DNA from: Akkermansiaceae bacterium UBA1315
GTDB taxonomy: Bacteria; Verrucomicrobiota; Verrucomicrobiia; Verrucomicrobiales; Akkermansiaceae
Assembly: GCA_002307065.1 (NCBI GenBank)
Contig: DBTN01000025.1
Location: forward strand, 1 to 15,991
Reading direction: 5' to 3'
DNA length: 15,991 nt
Shown here: positions 1 to 6,921 of the stretch, in pieces
How the letters are laid out: each line of letters opens with the position of its first letter
Position numbering within the stretch: position 1 is the stretch's first letter
Notes under the pieces: model-generated
The model's database searches: none
Seen by the model: the letters and a program-made list of their open reading frames with translations, nothing else
What the model was told of the DNA's origin: nothing
Made by a program: the position numbers and the translations under genes

Positions 1-1
1 T

Positions 2-91
2 CATGGTTCGGCGTTGGTGGCCGAGAAGGAGGAGAAGATTCGGACTCAAGTCCGAGGTCCCATTAGAAGAGAAGCTCATTTCCCGTTATGA
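2..91 (+). CDS. Possible 3' end of an unknown gene running in from the left
   Basis: An open frame enters from the window edge and ends in TGA at 89-91. The visible C-terminus is about 29 residues, charged (it contains AEKEEKIRTQVRG) and ends in HFPL. Its stop overlaps the ATG of the next small ORF as ATGA (88-91), a typical sign of translational coupling, and this is the main reason to prefer this frame over the other two. A small gene joined in this way to an XRE regulator could be the toxin half of a HigBA-like pair, but nothing in the visible residues proves that. A 7-bp inverted repeat (40-46 and 49-55, two-base loop) lies inside it; no T-run follows, so it is not an obvious terminator. 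The family is not recognised. Confidence 0.3.
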   Translation, partial: HGSALVAEKEEKIRTQVRGPIRREAHFPL

Positions 92-210
92 ACGATTCCA
101 TCCACATCGGTTCGGATTTGAAGGCGCTGCGCAAAAGCAGGCGGATGCTGCAGGAAGATGTGGCGGAAATGATTGGGATTTCGCGGGAAGCGGTTCCAGT
201 TTGGAGATAA
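88..210 (+). pseudogene. Truncated or frameshifted XRE-family helix-turn-helix regulator
   Basis: ATG at 88 opens a 40-codon frame ending in TAA at 208-210. The residues match the first three helices of an XRE/Cro-type HTH: a start-proximal LKALRKSRRMLQEDVAEMIG, then ISREAV. In intact family members this is followed by a serine, a hydrophobic residue and the conserved Glu of the ErG motif. Here the frame reads PVWR-stop instead. Shifting by one base near 195 gives SSLEIRSVDIL, which restores the conserved S-x-L-E, so a one-base frameshift around 193-197 is plausible. The shifted frame has no sensible end, because it runs on antisense through purK. A complete XRE domain needs about 55-60 residues, so the 40-residue product should not fold as a full DNA-binding domain. 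Seen: the HTH start and the stop. Inferred: decay of a regulator or antitoxin gene. Confidence 0.55.
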
Positions 211-329
211 GGAGCGTCGATATTTTATCGACTGTTCCTTTCGACATTTTGTCGGAAGAATTGGCTCAGATTCTCTGTCACAAAAACGCCGGACAGAATG
301 TCCTCGAGAATAGCGTTCAGAATGAACGC
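195..329. repeat. Array of six short inverted repeats at 24-25 bp pitch
   Basis: Six small palindromes, each with a three-base centre, lie at 195-205 (TCCA-gtt-TGGA), 216-232 (GTCGATA-ttt-TATCGAC), 242-254 (CGACA-ttt-TGTCG), 267-277 (CAGA-ttc-TCTG), 291-303 (GGACA-gaa-TGTCC) and 313-329 (GCGTTCA-gaa-TGAACGC). The centres are at 200, 224, 248, 272, 297 and 321, giving steps of 24, 24, 24, 25 and 24. The arm sequences differ between units while pairing is kept. Four of the six share an A-TTY-T or complementary A-RAA-T core. The array fills the gap between the broken HTH ORF and the purK stop. It could be a series of hairpins in RNA or DNA, an operator array, or the remains of a mobile-element end. 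On the minus strand the 291-303 hairpin is followed by GGCGTTTTTG, so the last two units might also help terminate purEK transcripts. Confidence 0.6.
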
Positions 330-335
330 GCTCCT

Positions 336-1508
336 TTATTTCGCTGCGTCGAGCCAGAGGAGTTTGAGGCCTTCGGCACGGGAGAGGGCTTCGTCGGCGT
401 CGGCGCCGAGGAAATTGGCGTGGCCCATTTTTCGGCGGCCGATGGCGCGTCGTTTCCCGTAGAGGTGGAGAAATGCTTCCTCGTCTTCAAACAGCGGCAG
501 CCAGTTGGGCGGGGTGGTTTCCGCCGGCCAGAAGTCGCCGAGCAGGTTCAGCATGACCACGGGGCTAAGCAGTCGAGGGGAGCCGAGGGGTAGGCCGATG
601 ACGGCGCGGAGTTGTTGCTCGAATTGCGACGTCGCGCAGGCGTCGAGCGTGTGGTGGCCGGAGTTGTGCGGGCGTGGCGCGATTTCGTTTACCAGCAGCG
701 TGCCGTCGTGGTTGAGGAAAAATTCGACGCCGAGGATGCCGCGGTAGTCGAGCGCCTCGGCGATGCGGCGGGCGATTTCCGCAGCCTCGATCGAAACGGA
801 AAGTGAAACGCGGGCAGGAACGATCGAGACGTCCAGAATGTGGTGGCGGTGGCGGTTTTCCGCAGGGTCGTAGGTGACGATGGTGCCGTCGGAGCTGCGT
901 GCGGCCATGATGGAAAGTTCTCGTTCAAATGGCACCCAGGCTTCGAGGACCGCGCGGTCGGATTCGAATGTTTCCCAAATCTCGGTCGGGTTTTCGTTTC
1001 CTTCGAGTTTGAGTTGGCCTTTGCCGTCGTAGCCGAATGCGGCGGTTTTCAGGACGGCCGGTCCGTTGAGCTCGGCCATCGCGGCGGCGAGATCCTCGGC
1101 GCTGGAAATGACGGCGAACCAGGTGTGGGGGATGTCGTTTTGGCGGAGGAATTCTTTTTCGCGCTCGCGGTTTTGACAGATCGAGATGGCGGAGGGCGAG
1201 GGATGCAGCGGGGTTTTTGCGGCGACGGCTTCGAGCGTTTCGCGTGGAATGTTTTCGAACTCGACGGTGGCGACGGTGGCGGTCGCGCAAAACCGGTCGA
1301 GCGCCGCTGGGTCGTCGAAGGGTAGATCGATCACTTCATCGGCGACTTCCACGGCTGGTGCTTCCAGGCCACCGGTCCAGATGACCGTGCGGACGCCCAT
1401 CCGACGAGCGGCGAGCGCGAGCATGCGGCCGAGTTGGCCGCCGCCAATGACGCCGACGACGCAATGGGGTGGGTGGAGCGGGATGGATTCGTGAAGGTGC
1501 TGCTGCAT
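336..1508 (-). CDS. purK: N5-carboxyaminoimidazole ribonucleotide synthase (PurK)
   Basis: ATP-grasp enzyme that carboxylates AIR to N5-CAIR with ATP and bicarbonate, a cytosolic step of de novo purine synthesis. The product is 390 residues, slightly longer than E. coli PurK. The N-terminal fold has VGVIGGGQLGRM (residues 18-29), followed by FENIP (84-88). The ATP-grasp core shows KTAAFGYDGKGQ (154-165), the ERELS motif (195-199), and the metal/substrate segment NEIAPRPHNSGHHTLDAC (274-291). The C-terminal part has LHLYGK and RRKMGHAN, typical of PurK. The ATG at 1508 was chosen because it lies 7 nt after the purE stop; the open frame continues upstream only as an out-of-frame reading of purE. 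No clear Shine-Dalgarno is visible. It is the second gene of a purE-purK operon, feeding its product directly to PurE. Its stop lies 7 nt from the first hairpin of the 195-329 array. Confidence 0.97.
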   Translation of the reverse strand: MQQHLHESIPLHPPHCVVGVIGGGQLGRMLALAARRMGVRTVIWTGGLEAPAVEVADEVIDLPFDDPAALDRFCATATVATVEFENIPRETLEAVAAKTPLHPSPSAISICQNREREKEFLRQNDIPHTWFAVISSAEDLAAAMAELNGPAVLKTAAFGYDGKGQLKLEGNENPTEIWETFESDRAVLEAWVPFERELSIMAARSSDGTIVTYDPAENRHRHHILDVSIVPARVSLSVSIEAAEIARRIAEALDYRGILGVEFFLNHDGTLLVNEIAPRPHNSGHHTLDACATSQFEQQLRAVIGLPLGSPRLLSPVVMLNLLGDFWPAETTPPNWLPLFEDEEAFLHLYGKRRAIGRRKMGHANFLGADADEALSRAEGLKLLWLDAAK

Positions 1509-1515
1509 GGGTGGC

Positions 1516-2013
1516 TCAGGAAAGAGGAGGGAGCGTGGCGGATTTGACCGATTCGCTCTGGCGTTTGCGGAACTCGGCGAGTTTTTTCGCAAGTTCCGGA
1601 TTTTCGTTGGCGAGCATCGCGATGGCGAAAAGCGCGGCATTGGTGGCACCGGCCTTACCGATGGCGAAGGTGGCGGTCGGGATGCCTGCGGGCATTTGAA
1701 CGATCGATAAAAGCGAATCGACTCCCTGCAGGGCCTTCGACTCGACCGGGACGCCGAGAACCGGCAGGTCGGTGATCGCAGCGGTCATGCCTGGCAGGTG
1801 AGCGGCTCCTCCGGCGCCCCCGATGATGCATTTCAGGCCACGTCCGCGAGCGGCTGTCGCATACGAAACCAGCTTATCCGGAGTGCGATGCGCACTGACG
1901 ACTTCCGCTTCCCAAGCCACGCCAAAATCATTCAACGTGCGCGCCGCATGCTCCATCGTCGGCCAATCCGACGTGCTTCCCATAATGATTCCGACCAAAG
2001 GCGCCTCGCTCAT
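1516..2013 (-). CDS. purE: 5-(carboxyamino)imidazole ribonucleotide mutase (PurE, class I)
   Basis: Converts N5-CAIR made by PurK into 4-carboxy-AIR. The protein is 165 residues, the usual size for class I PurE. Diagnostic motifs are GSTSDWPTM (residues 12-20, phosphate/substrate loop), SAHRTP (40-45, with the catalytic His) and GGAGGAAHLPGM (65-76), followed by the conserved PVLGVPV and QMPAGIPTATFAIGKAGATNAAL stretch split across 84-128. Presence of PurK next door confirms the two-step class I route. The start is taken as ATG 2013, giving MSEAPLVGIIMGS; an in-frame TTG at 2049 would add 12 residues that the family does not need and sits in the loop of a leader hairpin. No good Shine-Dalgarno precedes either start. 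First gene of the operon, transcribed from the promoter at 2084-2112. Confidence 0.97.
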   Translation of the reverse strand: MSEAPLVGIIMGSTSDWPTMEHAARTLNDFGVAWEAEVVSAHRTPDKLVSYATAARGRGLKCIIGGAGGAAHLPGMTAAITDLPVLGVPVESKALQGVDSLLSIVQMPAGIPTATFAIGKAGATNAALFAIAMLANENPELAKKLAEFRKRQSESVKSATLPPLS

Positions 2014-2033
2014 GCGGCACAGCGTGGCGATCC

Positions 2034-2056
2034 GCTCGGCGTGCGTCAATCCGAGC
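2034..2056 (-). promoter_or_regulatory. Hairpin in the purE leader
   Basis: A perfect 6-bp inverted repeat (GCTCGG at 2034-2039, CCGAGC at 2051-2056, 11-base loop) lies in the predicted purE 5' leader, about 20 nt before the ATG. The alternative TTG start at 2049 falls in its loop. It might influence purE translation. It does not match the known purine riboswitch, and it may be chance. Confidence 0.25.
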
Positions 2057-2083
2057 CTTTGCGGCGGGCGATGAACCTATAGG

Positions 2084-2112
2084 ATTAAAAGAAAGATTCA
2101 ACCGTTTGACAA
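2084..2112 (-). promoter_or_regulatory. Sigma70-type promoter of purEK
   Basis: Read on the minus strand: -35 TTGTCA (2107-2112), a 17-bp spacer, and -10 TTTAAT (2084-2089). Each hexamer differs from consensus at one position and the spacing is ideal. Transcription would begin near 2077 and leave a leader of about 65 nt before the purE ATG at 2013. The region is clearly more AT-rich than the genes around it. Confidence 0.6.
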
Positions 2113-2153
2113 AGATGAAAAATTAGGAATGGTGAGTGACGCTTCTTATGAGC

Positions 2154-2200
2154 GGGATGGGTAAAGTGCGTGACGTCTGCGTTTCCGTTCGCCCCATCCC
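2154..2200. repeat. 8-bp inverted repeat in the purE/TPR divergent region
   Basis: GGGATGGG (2154-2161) and CCCATCCC (2193-2200) are perfectly complementary around a 31-base loop that contains the palindrome GACGTC (2172-2177). It lies between the purE promoter and the first gene of the TPR-Exb operon. It could be a leader stem or an operator pair; nothing further identifies it. Confidence 0.35.
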
Positions 2201-2216
2201 CGTGATGACCTTCCGC

Positions 2217-2245
2217 TTGACAAGGCGTCAGGAGAAGAGAAAAGA
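2217..2245 (+). promoter_or_regulatory. Weak candidate promoter for the TPR-Exb operon
   Basis: A perfect -35 hexamer TTGACA lies at 2217-2222, but the sequence 17 bp downstream (AAAAGA, 2240-2245) is a poor -10. The start codon follows at 2264. A second TTGACA on this strand at 2106-2111 overlaps the purE promoter and likewise has no good -10. The -35 match is seen; promoter activity is a guess. Confidence 0.25.
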
Positions 2246-2263
2246 ACCCCTCAGCGATCGCGT

Positions 2264-5188
2264 ATGGCTACTTTAAAACCCAAGTTTTTTTCCAAGCACC
2301 TACTAGGTGCGATTTTTTTCGCATCTTCGGTCGGCCCGTTGGTTGCGCAGTCGTCCGGTGAGCCGGCGAATCTCGCAGTGCTTTTCACACAGGCAGAAGA
2401 AGCATTCGCCGCGAAAAACTATCTCGATGCGGCCGCGAAGCTCGAAGCGATTATTAAAGGTGCCACGCCGAACTCGCCGATGGAGATGCTCCATTTCAAC
2501 GCCGGTTTGGCCTATCTTCTGGGCGAGCAGTATGAAAAAGCGGAAGCGGCGTTCACTGAAGCCGTGAAGGTCAATCCGAAGGGTCAGTATTCCAGTCGTG
2601 CCTATCTCGGGATCGGCCGCGCGATCATCGCTGAAAATAAGCCGGAAAAACTAGAACGCGCGATTGAAGCATTACGCATCGCCGCTGCGGATCCGCAATT
2701 TCGGTCGGAGGCCGGACTGACTCTCGGGCAAGTTTATATCAAGGCGGGGCGTCAGGAAGAAGCGCTCCAAGTTTTCAGCAGCTTGATGGGTTCGGATGTT
2801 CGGACGCCGCAGCAAACGAATGCTGCCGTGGAGGTTGTTGGGCTGCTTGCGGAAACGAACCAAATGGATCAACTCGTCGCCTATCTCGACCGGTTGATTA
2901 ACCAGTCCGGGGTGCGCAATGCGATTTCGTGGTATGCGAATCAGATCATCGTCCGCGGTGACCAGTTGGTTGAGGCGGAAAATTACGATGCGGCGCTCGC
3001 GGTTTATCGATCGATCCCGCCCCGCCGGCAGATTCTTGATACTCAAAACCTCGCTCTGGCCGATCAGCGCAAGGAACTCGCGGCTCTTAAAGTTCGTGCC
3101 ACTGCGGAGGAGAAAGGTCCGATTGAAAAACGTTCGGCGACGACTGAGCGGATCGGAGAGCTTGAGTCTGCGATTGCATTGACCGAGAAGGCAATGGCTG
3201 CGATCCAAGCAAAAGAGGATCTCGATGCGGCCTTGCTGATGCGCCGTGGCCGCTGCCTTTATTACCTGAACCGGTATGAAGAAGCGCTCGTTTGTTTCCA
3301 AACGCTGCGGACCGATCACCCGAACGCATCTGACGTTCAGACGGCGTCTTATTCCGAAATTTTCGTTTATAACCAATTGAAGAATACGGAGGAAATGCAG
3401 CGGCTCGCCACCGAGTTCCTCAAAAACCACCCGAACGCCAAAAACGTTGAACAGATCGCGACGTTGGCCGGTGACGGTCTCGCGAGAGCGCAAAAATGGC
3501 CGGAAGTGCAGAAATTTTATCAGGATCTCGAAACGAAATTTCCACAGTCGAAAAATCTCGACCGCTATTCGTTTTTCCAAGGTGTTGCGTTATTCCAACA
3601 ACGGAAATTTCCGGAGGCCATTTCTCACCTTCAGAAGCTCGTTCAGAAATTTCCCACCAGTCCGCTGGTCGAGGACTCGCTGTATCGCATCGCGATGGCG
3701 AATTTCCTGAGCAACGAATATAAAAAGACGCTCGAATCTTCTGCCGATTATCTCAAAAAATTCCCCGATGGTCGCTACGCGGGCGACGTTCGTTACCGGT
3801 TGGCGTTCATCAATTTTTCCGATCCCGACCCGGCAGCGGCTGACAAGGTGATCAAGGATCTGACCAGTTTCCTCGCCTCGAATCCCAATGATCCGGCCGC
3901 TGGGTCGATGTATTCGTTGCTCGGTGACACATACAGCCAGAAGAAGACCAGCAAGGATTCGAAAGAAATGGCGAGCTTCCAGAACAAAGCTCTCGAAGCC
4001 TACGTCAAGGCGGTCTGGAGCCGCAGCACGGAAGATGTCGTCCGTTATGCCCTCGAATCCGCCACTTCGATCCTCCAAGCGAAAAAGGACTGGAAAGCCT
4101 TGGGAGATCTTCATGCCGACGTTCTTCAGCGCATGCCAAACACGGACATCGGTCTGATTTCCGCGACATGGGTTGCCAAGATGAAAGTCCGCGAAGGAAA
4201 AGGTGCCGAGGCGGCAGACCTCCTCGCCGAATCCCTCAAATCCACTTTGGGTGATCCTTCGAACGAAAGTGTCGAGTTCCTGATCGACGAATTGGTGAAA
4301 ACCCTTGTCCCACCGCGGAACAAGATCGCCGAAGCGAATGTTGACGCACTTTTCACGCAGTTGGACGAGATCATGAAAAAAGCGGCTGCCGGTCAGAGCA
4401 ATCCGACCACTTTCGCTCGCACGACTTATGCCCGCGCTCGCTTGGCTCAAATGCTGCGGTTGACGGACCGGTCCGACCTTTACCTCAAGGGCATCGCGAT
4501 GAATTCGGAAGATCCATCCGCTCTCAGCCCGGCGCTGCTCGCGGTCTCGGGTGAAATCCTGCTCAAAGAAAGCCAGCAGGATCAAAAAGACAACAAGCCG
4601 GACGAGGCGAAAACGAAGCTGGAGAAAGCTCAGGCCATGTTCCAACGCTTGTCCGACCGGTATAAAGAATCGATGTTTGCCGATGCCGGACCGGTGGGCC
4701 TGGGTCGCGTCGCGATGGTGAACAAGGATTATGAAACGGCTTTCAGAATCTTCGACGACGCCATCACCAACAACGCGGCGATGTCCCGCTTTAACGAGGC
4801 GACCCTCGGAAAACTCGAAGCCCTGACCGGTCTTGGAAAATACGAAGAGGCGGAAAAACTGGCCCTCGAAATCGTCGGTGATCGGCAGTTCCGTGGCGAA
4901 ACGGCGGGCAAAGCCTATCTGGTCCTCGCCCAAGTTTACCGCAAAAAGGCTGCCAACCTCGCGGGAGGTGACCAACAGGAGGCGCTGAAGAAAGCTCACG
5001 CCTACTACCAACGGGTTTACACCGCTTACCGTGCGTTCCCGGAAGTCTGCGCCGAAGGATATTGGGGAGCTTACGAGGTCGCTACCGAGTTGGGCGAAAC
5101 CCAGATCGCCACGGAGACACTCGAAGTGCTGAAAACCAATTCCAAGCTTCAACAAACCGCTCGCGGCAAACAGGCACAGGCCCTCTAA
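2264..5188 (+). CDS. Exported tetratricopeptide-repeat protein, 974 aa
   Basis: A large exported protein built largely of TPR helices, expected in the periplasm or attached to the envelope. Residues 1-28 form a signal peptide: basic Lys-rich start, hydrophobic LLGAIFFASSVGPLVA, likely cleavage before QSS. TPR-like units are clear at about 36-120 (AFAAKNYLDAAAKLEAI, LAYLLGEQYEKAEAAFTEAVKVNP), 320-360, 430-520 (repeated KFP-ended helices resembling BamD/CpoB-type repeats) and 800-870. A charged stretch around 265-310 may form a coiled coil. No catalytic motif or membrane segment beyond the signal was found. It heads a plus-strand operon with a second exported repeat protein, ExbB and two ExbDs, so it probably organises or receives force from that proton-driven complex. 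The start has no Shine-Dalgarno; the signal peptide supports ATG 2264. Specific function is unknown. Confidence 0.9.
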   Translation: MATLKPKFFSKHLLGAIFFASSVGPLVAQSSGEPANLAVLFTQAEEAFAAKNYLDAAAKLEAIIKGATPNSPMEMLHFNAGLAYLLGEQYEKAEAAFTEAVKVNPKGQYSSRAYLGIGRAIIAENKPEKLERAIEALRIAAADPQFRSEAGLTLGQVYIKAGRQEEALQVFSSLMGSDVRTPQQTNAAVEVVGLLAETNQMDQLVAYLDRLINQSGVRNAISWYANQIIVRGDQLVEAENYDAALAVYRSIPPRRQILDTQNLALADQRKELAALKVRATAEEKGPIEKRSATTERIGELESAIALTEKAMAAIQAKEDLDAALLMRRGRCLYYLNRYEEALVCFQTLRTDHPNASDVQTASYSEIFVYNQLKNTEEMQRLATEFLKNHPNAKNVEQIATLAGDGLARAQKWPEVQKFYQDLETKFPQSKNLDRYSFFQGVALFQQRKFPEAISHLQKLVQKFPTSPLVEDSLYRIAMANFLSNEYKKTLESSADYLKKFPDGRYAGDVRYRLAFINFSDPDPAAADKVIKDLTSFLASNPNDPAAGSMYSLLGDTYSQKKTSKDSKEMASFQNKALEAYVKAVWSRSTEDVVRYALESATSILQAKKDWKALGDLHADVLQRMPNTDIGLISATWVAKMKVREGKGAEAADLLAESLKSTLGDPSNESVEFLIDELVKTLVPPRNKIAEANVDALFTQLDEIMKKAAAGQSNPTTFARTTYARARLAQMLRLTDRSDLYLKGIAMNSEDPSALSPALLAVSGEILLKESQQDQKDNKPDEAKTKLEKAQAMFQRLSDRYKESMFADAGPVGLGRVAMVNKDYETAFRIFDDAITNNAAMSRFNEATLGKLEALTGLGKYEEAEKLALEIVGDRQFRGETAGKAYLVLAQVYRKKAANLAGGDQQEALKKAHAYYQRVYTAYRAFPEVCAEGYWGAYEVATELGETQIATETLEVLKTNSKLQQTARGKQAQAL

Positions 5189-5201
5189 CCGACTAAAACC
5201 C

Positions 5202-6053
5202 ATGAAAATCCCCTTTATTTCCCGTGGATCGGCAGGGTTCTTGACCGCCCTGGTGATGTCCATTTTCTCCATCGCTTTCGCCCAAGAAGCGCAGAACCGC
5301 ATCATCTTCGAAGGCAACCGGTCGTTGCCGCTCGATCAAGTGACGGTGAATGGCGACAACTTTGTCGTAAAGAGTGACACCGATGGCTTCAAAAAAGGTC
5401 AGACATTTCCCATCGCTCTGGCCAGCTACGTCAGCGGAGAAAAGCCGGCGGTCGTCAATGAATCGATCGGTCTGCTGATGCTCGGGAAACCGATCGATGG
5501 ACTCCTGCTTCTTGAGCCGATGCTTGAGTTACACAAGGTCACCGCGAAAATTCCGGGCAATTATTGGTTAGAAGCCGCTCGTGCGGCCTTGGTGGCCAAC
5601 GCCTTCAACGGCTCCTCTTCCAAAGTGGAAGCGCTCGCGGCGGAAATCGCGGAAGCCACTCCGGCCCCAGGCGAAGATCCCGCCGCCGCTCTCGGGAAAG
5701 CGCTGCTGATGCCGTCATCCTCCAAGCTCGAAGACCGGTTGGCAGCCTTGGAAAGCCTCGTCAACGACACCAATCCGCCCGTCGTCAGTGCGTATGCCTC
5801 TTTTTTCCATGGAAATCTCCTGAAACGGGTGAAACGTGACAAGGAAGCGCTGCATTCGTTTCTTAAAGTTTCCTGCCTCTATCCAACCGGTGGCCGGGTC
5901 TTGAATGGAGCTGCTGAGCTTCAAGCATCTGAGATTCTCAATAGCATGAATCGCCGCGAAGAAGCGGTTGCGCTTCTCCAGTCTGCCGTGCGGGAAGCCA
6001 AAAATACGGCGGCCGGCGCGGAAGCTGATAAACGCTTGAAAAGTCTCCAATAA
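5202..6053 (+). CDS. Exported hypothetical protein with TPR-like C-terminus
   Basis: 283 residues, starting 13 nt after the large TPR gene and clearly part of the same operon. Residues 1-27 are a signal peptide (MKIPFISRGSAG, then FLTALVMSIFSIAFA, cleavage before QEA). The mature start, about 30-75, is beta-rich and contains IIFEGNRSLPLDQVTVNGDNF and FKKGQTFPIA. Residues 80-130 are helical. About 180-283 look like two or three TPR-type helical pairs, with LLKRVKRDKEALHSFLKVSCLYPTG and NRREEAVALLQSAV. No catalytic residues were recognised. Position between a giant TPR protein and ExbB suggests a periplasmic accessory of the ExbBD motor. The family is not known to me; an N-terminal small beta domain joined to TPRs is the most that can be said. 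Confidence 0.87.
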   Translation: MKIPFISRGSAGFLTALVMSIFSIAFAQEAQNRIIFEGNRSLPLDQVTVNGDNFVVKSDTDGFKKGQTFPIALASYVSGEKPAVVNESIGLLMLGKPIDGLLLLEPMLELHKVTAKIPGNYWLEAARAALVANAFNGSSSKVEALAAEIAEATPAPGEDPAAALGKALLMPSSSKLEDRLAALESLVNDTNPPVVSAYASFFHGNLLKRVKRDKEALHSFLKVSCLYPTGGRVLNGAAELQASEILNSMNRREEAVALLQSAVREAKNTAAGAEADKRLKSLQ

Positions 6054-6104
6054 TCTTATTACTGCGCTCGACAAACATCCCTCAAAAATCCTCAAAATCC
6101 GTAT

Positions 6105-6878
6105 ATGAAGAACTCGATCACCAAAACGGCACTCTACGCCGCACTTCTCCTTCTCCCGAGCCTGGCTTTCGCTGCGGAGCCCGCCGGCGGCCAAAAGCAG
6201 ACGCTGATGGATGTGTATAAAGAAGGGGGATGGGTGATGCACGTCCTGCTCGTGTGTTCCATCGCGATCGTCTGGTTGGTGCTGGACATCATCATGCGCA
6301 CCGCCCGCAAGCGGATGACTCCACCGGAAGACGTGACCGCAGCCCGCGAGGCATTTATCGCCGGAGACTACGTCGGTGCCTATCAGGCCATGAAGAGCGG
6401 AAACAGCCCGTATTGCGAAGTCGTTCGTGCCGCACTCGGTTCGGTCGGACACGGAAAAGATGCGACGGAGGAAGCCATCTACATCACGGTTGAAAAAATC
6501 AATGCGACCCTGCAAACGCGCATCAACTACCTTTCGGTCATCGGGGTTTGCGCACCGATGATCGGACTGCTGGGAACGACTCTCGGGATGAAAGGCGCCT
6601 TCGGTGCGCTGGGAACTTCCGGTGCAGACGTCAGCCAGCTCTCGGGCCACATCGGACACGTTCTCGTGGCAACGGCGACCGGACTTCTCGTCGCGATCCC
6701 GGCGTTCATCGCTTTCTATTTCCTGCGGAACAAATTGCAGGGCGGGATTCACTATCTTCAGGACGAAGCGGAGCGCCTGTTCCGTAACGCTCCTTACGAA
6801 TACCTCCAAAACGCGGACGTCGGTCAGGAAGAAACCTTCGCGGCTCTGCCAAACTGGGTGGAATCTCCTGAAGGCTGA
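6105..6878 (+). CDS. exbB: MotA/TolQ/ExbB proton channel family protein
   Basis: Inner-membrane proton-channel subunit of an ExbBD/TolQR-type motor. The 257-residue protein begins with a cleavable-looking signal peptide (residues 1-23, ending SLAFAAEP), an extension seen in many ExbB-like proteins but absent from TolQ. Three membrane helices follow: 45-64 (HVLLVCSIAIVWLVLDIIM), 142-165 (YLSVIGVCAPMIGLLGTTLGM) and 184-207 (GHVLVATATGLLVAIPAFIAF). A cytoplasmic domain lies at 66-140. The GLLGTTLGM and ATATGLLVAIPA stretches are the family signature lining the pore. It is followed directly by two ExbD genes, giving a complete B:D motor. The upstream gap is 51 nt with no clear Shine-Dalgarno and no terminator. 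No TonB is nearby, so it may not energise classical TonB transport. Confidence 0.95.
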   Translation: MKNSITKTALYAALLLLPSLAFAAEPAGGQKQTLMDVYKEGGWVMHVLLVCSIAIVWLVLDIIMRTARKRMTPPEDVTAAREAFIAGDYVGAYQAMKSGNSPYCEVVRAALGSVGHGKDATEEAIYITVEKINATLQTRINYLSVIGVCAPMIGLLGTTLGMKGAFGALGTSGADVSQLSGHIGHVLVATATGLLVAIPAFIAFYFLRNKLQGGIHYLQDEAERLFRNAPYEYLQNADVGQEETFAALPNWVESPEG

Positions 6879-6921
6879 TTCCTTTCCATCCACCTTTTAA
6901 AAACCCCAATTCACCAACGAA

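Noticed and set aside
40..55. 7-bp inverted repeat as terminator or tRNA arm
   Set aside because: No T tract follows and no cloverleaf can be built around it.
195..329. CRISPR array
   Set aside because: Units are not direct repeats, the 24-bp pitch is far too short for repeat plus spacer, and no cas gene is present.
3..593. 196-codon plus-strand frame starting at the window edge
   Set aside because: It changes character midway, and its second half is antisense to purK. Only a short part (about 195-260) may be a frameshifted remnant of the HTH gene.
840..1325. 161-codon plus-strand frame opposite purK
   Set aside because: Antisense to strongly conserved PurK motifs; glycine-rich shadow translation.
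2050..2263. Purine riboswitch upstream of purE
   Set aside because: No conserved three-way junction or characteristic loop sequences were found; only short simple stems are present.
3590..5317. 575-codon antisense open frame within the large TPR gene
   Set aside because: It mirrors codon bias of the TPR gene on the other strand, has no recognisable domain, and the plus-strand product has a signal peptide and clear TPRs.
5715..6893. 392-codon antisense frame across the hypothetical and exbB genes
   Set aside because: It covers two well-supported genes and the gap between them, with no family resemblance.
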